Origin: Deltaproteobacteria bacterium
GTDB taxonomy: Bacteria; Bdellovibrionota_C; UBA2361; OMII01
DNA length: 37,560 nucleotides
Assembly: GCA_947467385.1 (NCBI GenBank)
Contig: CANIHJ010000012.1
Coordinates: 1-37,560, forward strand
Direction: 5' to 3'
Shown here: one piece after another, positions 1-7,469 of the stretch
Layout: the number at the start of each line of letters is the position of its first letter
Numbering within the stretch: position 1 is the stretch's first letter
Translations under genes and position numbers: made by a program
Notes under the pieces: model-generated
Databases searched by the model: none
What the model saw: only the letters and a program-made list of their open reading frames with translations
What the model was told of the DNA's origin: nothing

Positions 1-22
1 AGAGCCCAACGGAGACCTCGCC

Positions 23-430
23 ATGCCGCCAAAACCCAAGGACGCAACCGCTGACAATCGAGCAGGTCCGGCCGACACGTCGTTTGATTTCAGCTACCAT
101 TCAGAGAAGCGCCAGATCCGCCGCCTCCACCCCCTCGGGCTGCGAGTAGTGGTCTGCATCCAGCGAGATGCTAACGTTACCGATAGCGGCCTCTACCTTC
201 CGGAAGGAGCAAAGGAGGCGATGCAGGAGAGCATCGTCGCCAAGGTTATCGAGGTGGCCAGCGCCCTTGACTCTGATACCGCCGAGGAGACCAATGTGAG
301 CGGCATTCCCCTCGGAGCGACGGTCCTTATCCCCAAGAGTGCGGGGGTGCGAGTGCCCTGGGATGACGACCTCCGAATAGTCGAGACCCCGGAGGTGCTA
401 GCGCTTGTCGACGAGATCCAACTGACCTGA
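23..430 (+). CDS. GroES-like (Cpn10-fold) co-chaperonin protein
   Basis: This 135-residue protein resembles co-chaperonin GroES. After about 30 polar N-terminal residues that ordinary GroES lacks, the stretch from residue 34 reads like the GroES start (RRLHPLGLRVVV). It is followed by a mobile-loop-like segment with a hydrophobic tripeptide (GLYLP, about residues 56-60) and the typical 'AKE...QE.IVAKVIEV' strand. The C-terminal half has the GroES pattern of 'G..VL..K.AG..V' and ends with 'EVLALVDE'. The family caps GroEL rings during protein folding. GGAG lies upstream of the ATG. No groEL is seen, although the window starts only 22 bases upstream. At 135 residues it is longer than the usual 95-100, so it may be a divergent paralogue rather than the main GroES. 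Confidence 0.75.
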   Translation: MPPKPKDATADNRAGPADTSFDFSYHSEKRQIRRLHPLGLRVVVCIQRDANVTDSGLYLPEGAKEAMQESIVAKVIEVASALDSDTAEETNVSGIPLGATVLIPKSAGVRVPWDDDLRIVETPEVLALVDEIQLT

Positions 431-562
431 CCCGCATATTCCAATCTCCGTTTTAACGGGGAGCGCGCCAACGCCCCCTGCCCGGCAAATCCGGTAGCAG
501 GTGCCATTCTTTGCCTTTAGCTTCGGGGCGTTTCTGACGAAAGTATCTGTACGGTAGTCTTC

Positions 563-594
563 GCTTCGAAGCGCCGTCGCCGACCCGTATACTG
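563..594 (+). promoter_or_regulatory. Candidate promoter with palindrome over the -35
   Basis: A TATACT -10-like hexamer lies at 589-594, with TTCGAA 17 bases upstream (566-571). The -35 element sits inside a perfect 12-base palindrome, CGCTTCGAAGCG (563-574), which could be an operator. The start codon at 608 is only about 13 bases past the -10, so the transcript would be almost leaderless, and no clear Shine-Dalgarno sequence is present. This is inferred from hexamer matches only. Confidence 0.35.
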
Positions 595-607
595 GAACAA
601 CTAAACT

Positions 608-1876
608 ATGCGACGCACCCTTTCTCGACTTGCGATCCTCTCAGCAGCCGCCCTCTCGGTCCACGGCTGCGCATACCTGCGAATCGACCCCGATCACTTC
701 CTTATTCGAAGCGACGTCATAACATCGGTGGAGCAGGAGAAGGAGATTGTCTCGCGCGCCAAGGTCGGATGGACTGACGACGGCAAGGTGCGCGTGCTGT
801 ACGTCTCAGGCACTCCATACGAGCGCGGATACCAGCAAGGGGTGCTCCTGCGCGAGGAGGTTCGTGACAACCTGCTCTATCTCTATGACAAGCTGCTCTC
901 GAAGTATCACTTCGAGGAGCTCCTCTTTGAGGCCTACGAGCGCCAGCGCCCATTCATTCCGGACGAGTATGTTCAGGAGATGCACGGCCTCGCGCACGGC
1001 GCACGCCTTCCGCTTAAGGTCGTTCACGGCATTCACGCCCTGCCTGAGATCTCAGAATGGGGTGGCAAGAAGCAGCTCCAGAAGGTCATCAAGGACATGA
1101 TGAATGGCGCGTATGGCACTTCGTGCAGCAATTTCGCCGCATCGGGGCCAGCCACTCGCGATGGCGCGATGTACACTGTCCGTATCCTCGATTGGGGCCT
1201 GCACAAGATTTCAAAGCTCCACGAGTACCCGCTCGTCACGATTAACGTTCCTGACAAGGGCATCCCATCGGCCAACATCGGCTGGGTTGGATTCCTCGGG
1301 GCCGTGTCCGGCATGAATGCAGAGCAGATCACCCTCGGAGAGATGGGTTATGGCGACCCTGATGGCGAGACGATGAGTGGCGAGCCGATGCCGTTCATGC
1401 TGCGTGACGTCATGACGTATGCCAAGAACCTCAAGGACGTCCAGCGAATTATCAAGTCAGCGCCGCCCACAAATGCGTTCGTCTTCCTTATGAGCGACGG
1501 CAAAAACAACACCGCCGAGCTCTACATCCGCGACCGCTACCGCTTCGAGGTGCACGAGCCGGGCCGGGATCTTACTGACGACTCGCGCAACTTCCCGGGG
1601 ATCAAGAACATCGTGTACGGCGGCCACTACGACGAGAAGATGAACAAGTCGCTTCTCACGATGAAGGGCATCATGACCCCGCAAAACATCATGGATCAGG
1701 TGATTCCATACATCGCCATGCCATCGAACTTCCAGAACGTGGTCTACGATCCGTCTCGTTTGCAGCTCTGGTTCAACAACGCTAAGAGCTCGAAGGAGTG
1801 GGCTGCCCGCCAGCCGTACACCTACTTCAACTTCGGTAAGGGCCTAGCGGAGTTTGAGCAGGAGCTCAAGAAGTAG
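608..1876 (+). CDS. C45-type autoproteolytic acyltransferase/hydrolase lipoprotein
   Basis: The 422-residue protein starts with a lipoprotein signal (LSVHGC, lipid-modified Cys21), so it should be anchored to a membrane. The body resembles the C45 (acyl-CoA:6-aminopenicillanate acyltransferase-like) NTN-hydrolases. It has an N-terminal 'G.PYERGYQQG' motif (about residues 68-78), then TSCSNFAASG with Cys173 as the likely nucleophile, followed by 'TRDG' and 'R.LDW'. In this family the enzyme cleaves itself before the Cys to become active and then hydrolyses or transfers acyl/amide groups; the substrate here cannot be read from the sequence. It stands alone on the plus strand, 17 bases from a convergent hydrolase gene. 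Family assignment is fairly secure, specificity is not. Confidence 0.75.
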   Translation: MRRTLSRLAILSAAALSVHGCAYLRIDPDHFLIRSDVITSVEQEKEIVSRAKVGWTDDGKVRVLYVSGTPYERGYQQGVLLREEVRDNLLYLYDKLLSKYHFEELLFEAYERQRPFIPDEYVQEMHGLAHGARLPLKVVHGIHALPEISEWGGKKQLQKVIKDMMNGAYGTSCSNFAASGPATRDGAMYTVRILDWGLHKISKLHEYPLVTINVPDKGIPSANIGWVGFLGAVSGMNAEQITLGEMGYGDPDGETMSGEPMPFMLRDVMTYAKNLKDVQRIIKSAPPTNAFVFLMSDGKNNTAELYIRDRYRFEVHEPGRDLTDDSRNFPGIKNIVYGGHYDEKMNKSLLTMKGIMTPQNIMDQVIPYIAMPSNFQNVVYDPSRLQLWFNNAKSSKEWAARQPYTYFNFGKGLAEFEQELKK

Positions 1877-1893
1877 CCGCTGCACCGCACGCG

Positions 1894-3180
1894 CTACGTT
1901 GGGCCGGCAGGAGGTGCTGTCGGCTGGACGACTGGCGCTTCATCGAGCGCGAGCGCCTCAAGCGGAGGGGATGGCTCTCCGGCTTTGAGCTCAAGCGCCT
2001 TCACCCAAAAAGTCTCCCGCTCCTGGTTGGCCTCAGCCTCTGGCATATCGCGGCTGAAGTCGAACGCCCACTCAAAGAAGGAGCCGACTCCAGCAATCCC
2101 CTCAGCGGCTAAATTGAGCGGAGCCTGGAGGACCCGGTACGGGACGACACTCCAGTTGATCGAGTCGTTAAAGTGCTTGTCAAAGAAGTTGAGCGCCTCC
2201 TCCTCGACGTACGGAAAGGGGAAGAGGCCGGGATCCTCCTTGCTCGGGGGAACAAGCGAAACAGTCTGGGTGTAGAGCACTCCGACATAGTGATCCGCGC
2301 ACAGAAAAATCGTCTCGGGCCGCCCGATCTGCTCCCGAAGCTTCATGCCGTAAGCAAACGGCACGGTCCTGTCGAATATCCCGAGGATCAAAAGCGTGTC
2401 CCGGCCGTCGAGGTACTGTGCGGTGTTTTTGGGGTCGGTGCGAACCTGCCTGCGCAGCGCCTCAAAGAACTGCTCCTCCTCAAAGCCTTTCTGCTCGCTC
2501 ACCGTCTTTATGTATTGGGCTATGCGAGGCTGGTTTGAGTCGCGAAAGAGGTCCACAAGGTCGGTGCCCCCCATTACTAACACGTTGTACTTAAGCCGCT
2601 CATCAACCCCTGCGGTGACCGCCACGTTGATCGCGCCGCGGCTGATGCCGAAGGTGCCGAATTTCTCCTTGCCGAACTCGTTCTGGAAGTAGTCGAGGGC
2701 AAGCCGATCCCTAATTAAGTTGAGGCGAAAGATCTCCTCCAGCTTGTCGAAATTTGCGGGGTCCTTGAACTCGTTGCTGCGGTTGACTATCGCAGCGTCG
2801 AATCCGGCATCGGCGAAGTAGCTCGCAAGGTGGCGCTCAATAAAGTTCTGCCCACCGAGCACAGGAAACACGAGAATCAGCGAGTCGGATCCCTCGGCCG
2901 CCTGAAAGAAGTCTATCACGATAGGACCCGCATATGAGTCGACGGTGATGTGCTTGAGGGTGTAGTTGTCCGTGGTCTTCTGGATCTCGATGCGAGAGGT
3001 TCCGTACGACTCCTCCGGCGAGTAGTAGAGGTTCATCGCCTCCGGCCGCGGCGGAGGCCCGTCGTACGTGCCGTTACCGGACACCCGGATGCATCCGGCC
3101 ACCTGCGCGAGCACGGCAGCGAGCATCAGCAGCGACGCGGAGGCGATGCGCTGCCCCGAGCGCTTGGTGCGAAGAGACAT
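1894..3180 (-). CDS. Serine alpha/beta-hydrolase lipoprotein
   Basis: This reads as a 428-residue alpha/beta-hydrolase. I place the start at the ATG at 3180 rather than further upstream, because it is preceded by AAGGG and opens a clear lipoprotein signal (positively charged start, hydrophobic run, VAGC with Cys30). The nucleophile elbow is GISRG (Ser180). A plausible acid and histidine are in 'FDRTVPF' and 'ADHY' further downstream, so the triad appears complete. The fold family includes esterases, lipases and peptidases; no narrower call is supported. It is convergent with the C45-type gene and divergent from the GT39 gene across a 320-base gap. Both hydrolases at this locus are predicted lipoproteins. 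Confidence 0.7.
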   Translation of the reverse strand: MSLRTKRSGQRIASASLLMLAAVLAQVAGCIRVSGNGTYDGPPPRPEAMNLYYSPEESYGTSRIEIQKTTDNYTLKHITVDSYAGPIVIDFFQAAEGSDSLILVFPVLGGQNFIERHLASYFADAGFDAAIVNRSNEFKDPANFDKLEEIFRLNLIRDRLALDYFQNEFGKEKFGTFGISRGAINVAVTAGVDERLKYNVLVMGGTDLVDLFRDSNQPRIAQYIKTVSEQKGFEEEQFFEALRRQVRTDPKNTAQYLDGRDTLLILGIFDRTVPFAYGMKLREQIGRPETIFLCADHYVGVLYTQTVSLVPPSKEDPGLFPFPYVEEEALNFFDKHFNDSINWSVVPYRVLQAPLNLAAEGIAGVGSFFEWAFDFSRDMPEAEANQERETFWVKALELKAGEPSPPLEALALDEAPVVQPTAPPAGPT

Positions 3181-3191
3181 GAGTGAGCCCT

Positions 3192-3220
3192 TTGAAAACC
3201 TTTTTGCTTGGGGCAATAAA
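3192..3220 (+). promoter_or_regulatory. Sigma70-like promoter in divergent gap
   Basis: TTGAAA (3192-3197, 5 of 6 matches to the -35 consensus) and AATAAA (3215-3220, 4 of 6) are separated by exactly 17 bases on the plus strand. Transcription would start near 3227 and run into the strong hairpin terminator at 3305-3370. The -35 lies just 11 bases from the start codon of the divergent hydrolase gene. Confidence 0.45.
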
Positions 3221-3240
3221 ACTGGCGGCTTAGAGGTAAG

Positions 3241-3267
3241 ATGTCGAAAAACCTGAGTCGACGCTGA
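3241..3267 (+). CDS. Possible leader peptide of eight residues
   Basis: ATG at 3241 reads MSKNLSRR and stops at TGA (3265-3267). AGAGGT lies immediately upstream (3232-3237), with a short spacing of three bases. It sits between a candidate promoter and a strong terminator, the arrangement seen in attenuators. An ORF this short can easily arise by chance, so confidence is low. Confidence 0.2.
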   Translation: MSKNLSRR

Positions 3268-3304
3268 ATAGGGTTGATGATGGGGCGTCAACGAGGGTAG
3301 TCGC

Positions 3305-3370
3305 GGAGCGCTGACGGATAGTAGCCACCAACCTCCCCAATACTATCCGTCAGTCGCTCCCTTCTTTTTT
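3305..3370 (+). terminator. Long intrinsic terminator hairpin
   Basis: The arms GGAGCG + CTGACGGATAGTA (3305-3323) and TACTATCCGTCAG + CGCTCC (3341-3360) pair over 19 base pairs with one bulged T (3354) and a 17-base loop. The T-rich run CTTCTTTTTT (3361-3370) follows on the plus strand only. The stem is much longer than that of a typical terminator, and no ordinary gene ends upstream of it on this strand. Confidence 0.7.
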
Positions 3371-3500
3371 CCTGTTCATCCGCCATCTTAGCCCCAAAAA
3401 CAATATCGTGTTTGCTCAACTAAACCAGCTCGAAACCTCGTAATCCTCCGTGTCGGGTGGTAACGTGCGGGCGCTAAAAAGAGGTATTCTCAGGAGTTTT

Positions 3501-5189
3501 GTGAGTTCTAACAGCCCAGCTTCAGATAAGTTTAACAAGGTTGCCCTCGCCGTTCTCGCAACCATAGTTCTATTGCGACTCCTATCCCTGTCCATCCCCG
3601 ATCTAGTGGACTCGACAGAGGGACGGTACGGCCTCGTGGCGAAGCTCATGCTCGACAAGCATGATTGGGTAACTCCGTGGATTGTCATCGACGGTGTAGA
3701 GCAGCCGTACGACGGTAAGCCGCCGCTTCATTTTTGGCTGATGCAGCTAAGCTTTCTCTCGCTGGGCTTTAACTCATTTGCGGCAAGGCTGCCTGGAGTC
3801 CTAAGCGCCCTCGGGGTTGGGTTTGCCTTAATGCAGCTTGCTCGGCGCGTGGCTGGTAATGCCGCAAGCTACATAGCCGCACTCGTGTTCGCCAGCTCGA
3901 CCATGACCTTCTTCCTCGCGGGCTCGGCTACTCTCGACATGACCCTCACCCTTGGCACCACCTTGGCGATCTCCGGCTTTTACCAAACAGCCAGGAAACC
4001 AGGCTCGTGGTTCTCGAATGCGTGGGGCTACCTCTTCTTCGTCGGCCTGGGCATCGGATTCCTAGTCAAGGGACCGATCTCGTGCGTGCTGCCCGGGATG
4101 GTGATCGCGCCCTGGCTTCTTGCTCGCCGTGTTAAGACAGGATCGTGGCCGAGCCAATTTTCGGCGATTCCATGGTTCACCGGATCGCTCGTATTCCTCG
4201 CGATCGTTGTTCCCTGGTTTGCTCTTGCGGAGATGAAGACTCCGGGCTTCCTGAAGTACTTCTTTATCAACGAGAACTTCGGACGGTTCATGAGCAAGGA
4301 CTACGGGGACAAGTACGGCTCGGGACATAGGCAGATTACCGGCACCGCGTGGTTAATGATGGTGCCAGCCGTCTTCCCTTGGGCGCTGATCCTTCTGGCT
4401 TGGCTCGTCGCTGCCCGGAAAAGGATCTTCAGCCGCTCTTGCGCGAAAGCGATCAGCGAGGATTCCGAGCTCCTCTACGCCATCCTGTGGGCGGTCTGCT
4501 GTCCGCTGCTCTTAATCCCAGCGCGGCAGTACACGGCGACGTACCTCTTGCCGTCAGTGCCGGGCTTTGCCTTTCTGGCTGCAATCTTGTGGGCGAAGCG
4601 CCTCGAGCCCGTCGATTCCGCGCGGGAGTTCACCCGCACCGCGTGCAGATGGCTCGGTGTCATCCTTGTTCTGGCACCTATCATAGGCTCAATTATCGGG
4701 TGGAATTGGTACGAGACCCCTACCTCGATCATGGCTCTCGCCTTCGTCGTCGCCGGAATGTTTTGGATATCCCTTCGTGTCTCCTCCTCCGAGCGGTCGC
4801 TGCCAAAGGAGATTGCGCGGCTGTCCGTATGCTCGGTGATCGTGTTCACTCTCGCCTGCCTCTGCTGGAATAACCATCTCTCAGGGCGCCGGTCCTCGCG
4901 CCGGGTGCTTGACCTTGCCAGCACCTTCGGCAAGCCGGACAGGGAGCTGCGGGTGGCATTCCCGCTCTACTATCCCTTTTCGGTGAACTTCTATGGGCCG
5001 CTCCACTCGAATCCATCACTCAAGATCATCCACCTGAAGGACGAGGAGATAGCAACCTCTGACGCAGATATCTTCGTGGTTCGTGACAGGAATGAGGCTC
5101 AGTTTGAAAAGCTCGCGCCGGGCAAGCAAAAGCTGGCTGAAACAAATCACTGGAACATCTACCGAGGTTCCGGCGAAAACTTGAAATAG
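3501..5189 (+). CDS. GT39-family membrane glycosyltransferase (ArnT/PMT-like)
   Basis: This is a multi-pass membrane protein of about 562 residues. The N-terminal region after the first membrane segment has the GT39/ArnT-like signature 'DSTEGRYG' and, some 35 residues later, 'YDGKPPLHFW'. These enzymes move a sugar from a polyprenyl-phosphate donor to lipid A, protein or other acceptors at the outer face of the inner membrane. Many hydrophobic segments follow, and a soluble C-terminal tail of roughly 100 residues closes the protein. I prefer the GTG at 3501, which has CAGGAG just upstream; an in-frame GTG at 3450 would add 17 residues without a clear ribosome site. The acceptor cannot be predicted. 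It converges on fliW. Confidence 0.8.
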   Translation: MSSNSPASDKFNKVALAVLATIVLLRLLSLSIPDLVDSTEGRYGLVAKLMLDKHDWVTPWIVIDGVEQPYDGKPPLHFWLMQLSFLSLGFNSFAARLPGVLSALGVGFALMQLARRVAGNAASYIAALVFASSTMTFFLAGSATLDMTLTLGTTLAISGFYQTARKPGSWFSNAWGYLFFVGLGIGFLVKGPISCVLPGMVIAPWLLARRVKTGSWPSQFSAIPWFTGSLVFLAIVVPWFALAEMKTPGFLKYFFINENFGRFMSKDYGDKYGSGHRQITGTAWLMMVPAVFPWALILLAWLVAARKRIFSRSCAKAISEDSELLYAILWAVCCPLLLIPARQYTATYLLPSVPGFAFLAAILWAKRLEPVDSAREFTRTACRWLGVILVLAPIIGSIIGWNWYETPTSIMALAFVVAGMFWISLRVSSSERSLPKEIARLSVCSVIVFTLACLCWNNHLSGRRSSRRVLDLASTFGKPDRELRVAFPLYYPFSVNFYGPLHSNPSLKIIHLKDEEIATSDADIFVVRDRNEAQFEKLAPGKQKLAETNHWNIYRGSGENLK

Positions 5190-5201
5190 CAAGGGGGGGG
5201 G

Positions 5202-5735
5202 CTACTTTCCGGCGTCGCCAGTCTTGAGCGCGCCCTGCGCCTCAGGGGCAGCCTCTCCACCCTCAGCCGCTGCTGGGGGCTGTGGCTCTTGGGAGCCGAG
5301 CGGAAAGCGAGTTGAGTAGCGCGGATCGTCGAAGATCACCTGAACACCGCGTCGGTTCCGCATGTTGACGAAGATTGGCGCCTTGAGGTTGGCCGTTGTG
5401 AGGCGCGGATCGGGGCGAACCGTAACGACGATGAGGATCGCAAACTCATCCTCCTCCTTGAAGTCGCACTCCTTGTCGGTGAGCGGCGGCTTGAAGTCAA
5501 ACTGCTGGCCTATCTCAAAGCCGTCGATCACCACGAACGCCAGGTTCGGATCGTCCACTGCGTGCAGCCACGAGACGGGATATTTATGCTCAAGCATAAC
5601 GTAGCGAGTCGCGTGCGGAAATCCGATGATGCCAGCCGGCACCTCAATAATACTGGCGGCAGGAACCTGCATCTCGCCAAAGCGCCCGCTCTGGAAGGTA
5701 ATCAGGTCTTTTTGGTTGTCGCTTGCGTCGCTCAT
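5202..5735 (-). CDS. fliW: Flagellar assembly factor FliW
   Basis: The 177-residue protein carries the FliW signature from residue 14 on: 'FQSGRFGEMQVP', 'IIGFPHATRYVMLEH', 'WLHAVDDPNLAFVVID', and later 'NLKAPIFVNMRNRRG'. FliW binds CsrA and flagellin, and so relieves CsrA repression of flagellin translation once flagellin has been exported. Its ATG overlaps the csrA stop by one base (TAATG), a sign of translational coupling and a common csrA-fliW order outside gammaproteobacteria. Typical FliW is 130-150 residues; here about 30 extra residues rich in Ala, Glu, Gln and Pro extend the C-terminus. A run of nine G (5193-5201) directly follows the stop. Confidence 0.93.
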   Translation of the reverse strand: MSDASDNQKDLITFQSGRFGEMQVPAASIIEVPAGIIGFPHATRYVMLEHKYPVSWLHAVDDPNLAFVVIDGFEIGQQFDFKPPLTDKECDFKEEDEFAILIVVTVRPDPRLTTANLKAPIFVNMRNRRGVQVIFDDPRYSTRFPLGSQEPQPPAAAEGGEAAPEAQGALKTGDAGK

Positions 5736-6121
5736 TATTCCTTGCCTCCCTCATGTTGAGGGGTGCCACGTACTTTTCCTGACGCGCCTGTGGAGCCCTG
5801 TGATGCCTTGTCCTGGCTTCGGCCCTTAGGCGTCGTTGCCGAGATCTTCGAGGTTCGCGGCCCTGCGCCTGCAGCACCGGCCTCCCGAGAGCTCCCCTGC
5901 CACCCGCTCAACTGATCAAGCACGCTACCGCTAATGTCTCCCTCTGCAGCTTTCTTGTTCTCTTCGAGAATCTGCATGTAGATCTCTTCGCGGTAAATTC
6001 GCCTATCAGCCGGGGCCTTAATGCCGACCCGCACCTGATTACCCTTTATCTCAACGATGGTGACGACTACCTCATCACCGATGTAAAGACTCTCACCTGG
6101 CTTACGTGTCAGAATTAACAT
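5735..6121 (-). CDS. csrA: Carbon storage regulator CsrA with long C-terminal tail
   Basis: Residues 1-60 are a textbook CsrA, a dimeric RNA-binding repressor/activator that binds GGA motifs in mRNA leaders. [11 protein letters not shown] is at the start, 'VRVGIKAP' is central, and 'YREEIY' (43-48) includes the conserved Leu4 and Arg44 of the RNA-binding surface. AGGGAAGG lies eight bases upstream of the ATG. Most CsrA proteins end near residue 60-75; this one continues to 128 with a low-complexity tail rich in Gly, Ser, Ala, Lys and Gln. It is coupled to fliW downstream. The two genes are far from the main flagellar operon of this window but belong to the same regulatory circuit. Confidence 0.95.
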   Translation of the reverse strand: MLILTRKPGESLYIGDEVVVTIVEIKGNQVRVGIKAPADRRIYREEIYMQILEENKKAAEGDISGSVLDQLSGWQGSSREAGAAGAGPRTSKISATTPKGRSQDKASQGSTGASGKVRGTPQHEGGKE

Positions 6122-6314
6122 TTGCTATGCCTTCCCTGGCGCAACTTCCTTGTTGTACTGCTTTAAGATGACGTGACGCCCGCTTTAGGATTAACTGATT
6201 GAATGTTGGGCCGCAATCAGAAAAAGCTAGCGATCACAGGCAAATAGCTCGGCTCAATCGGGGGTGCCCGCTGCTTTCCACCAAAACCTCGTCTCAATCG
6301 TGGCCAAAGGTCCC

Positions 6315-7337
6315 CTATTTATCAAGGAACTTCTTGAGCAGGGCCTCGGTGGCGAGTACGTCATCCTTGTGCACAGTCTCCACCACTGTGTGTAAATAGC
6401 GAGTGGGGATGGAGAGAGTGATCGTTTTGACTCCCGTGCGCGACCGTTGGATAGCGCCCGCATCAGTCCCGCCTCGGGGCAGGATCTCAAGCTGGTAGGT
6501 GATCTTATTTCTCTTGGCTAACGCCACAAACTCATCGACGAGGCCTCGGTGGCTTATGAGGTTGCCGTCTAGGACTTTGATTCCAACCCCCTTCCCCAAA
6601 GATGTAACCCGCTGCTCTCCGGGGACACCTGGGATATCAGCTGCGATCGTAGTATCGAGCGCGATACCGATGTGGGGCTCGATGCCGTAGGTGCTCGTGA
6701 ATGCACCGCGCAGTCCAACCTCCTCCTGCACCGTAAAGACACCATAGATGTCATCCTTCGGGCGCTTCTTTAAGGCCTGCAACGCCCGTATTCCGACGTA
6801 CACCTGCACGCGATTGTCTAGACATTTGCCGCTGGCATAGCTTCCAAACTCGACGAAGGGCGCATCGAGCGTCACCATGTCTCCGACCTCAACGCGCTTC
6901 TTCACCTCTTTGCCTGGGAGACCCAGGTCAACGTAAAAGTCTGAGACCTCCTTGTAGCCACGCCGCTCCTCTGGAGTCGACATGTGGATCGGCTTGGCGG
7001 ATGCAGTGAGCACCCCGCGCAAGGGGCCCCTCTTTGAATGCACCACAACACGGCGGGCGAAGAGGTTTCTCGTATCGAATCCGCCCACCTCTTGAAGCCG
7101 CACGAATCCGGCGTCATCAACGTAGCTGGCATAAAAGCCGATCTCGTCCATGTGGGCAGCGAACATGATTCGCTGCCGCTCCTTTGAGCTGCCCTTGCGG
7201 AGGGCGATGACGTTCCCCATCGTGTCCACTGTCAGCGAGTCGACGTGCCCCTTGAGCTCGCGCATCACTATCTTCCGGATAGCATCCTCCCGTCCCGAAA
7301 CACCGCCAGCCTCAGAGAGCTCCTTAAGTAACCTCAT
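6315..7337 (-). CDS. M42-family metallo-aminopeptidase
   Basis: The 340-residue protein matches the M42 family of cytosolic dinuclear-metal aminopeptidases (glutamyl aminopeptidase / deblocking aminopeptidase, older name endoglucanase M), which form large tetrahedral complexes that trim peptides. The expected metal ligands and catalytic residues are visible: AAHMDEIG (His62, Asp64), CLDNRV (Asp174), the QEEVGLRG pair Glu205-Glu206, ALDTT (Asp228) and TRYLH (His316). Length is normal for the family. AAGGG precedes the ATG. The gene is divergent from htpX and lies 193 bases upstream of csrA on the same strand, too far to assume cotranscription. Confidence 0.9.
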   Translation of the reverse strand: MRLLKELSEAGGVSGREDAIRKIVMRELKGHVDSLTVDTMGNVIALRKGSSKERQRIMFAAHMDEIGFYASYVDDAGFVRLQEVGGFDTRNLFARRVVVHSKRGPLRGVLTASAKPIHMSTPEERRGYKEVSDFYVDLGLPGKEVKKRVEVGDMVTLDAPFVEFGSYASGKCLDNRVQVYVGIRALQALKKRPKDDIYGVFTVQEEVGLRGAFTSTYGIEPHIGIALDTTIAADIPGVPGEQRVTSLGKGVGIKVLDGNLISHRGLVDEFVALAKRNKITYQLEILPRGGTDAGAIQRSRTGVKTITLSIPTRYLHTVVETVHKDDVLATEALLKKFLDK

Positions 7338-7469
7338 ACCGCACCCTTTTTGTTTGATATCTTAGCTAGAGATGCTTAGATAGTAGCCCTGGGATTCTGG
7401 GTCCGCTATTTAATAGTGCCGATTCCCATAGGGTCTCCCTAAGGTATAACTTCGTTTAGGCAAACATAC

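Larger units (their letters stand above)
3227..3370 (+). ncRNA. Candidate small RNA or attenuator leader
   Basis: The stretch between the promoter at 3192-3220 and the terminator hairpin at 3305-3370 would give a transcript of about 140 bases. It contains an eight-codon ORF (3241-3267) with an AGAGG upstream. Two readings fit: a free-standing small RNA, or a leader controlling the GT39 gene that begins about 130 bases beyond the terminator. I recognise no known RNA family. Confidence 0.35.

Noticed and set aside
4349-4933. Open frames on both strands within the GT39 gene
   Set aside because: They are overlapped by a well-supported polytopic membrane protein and show no domain.
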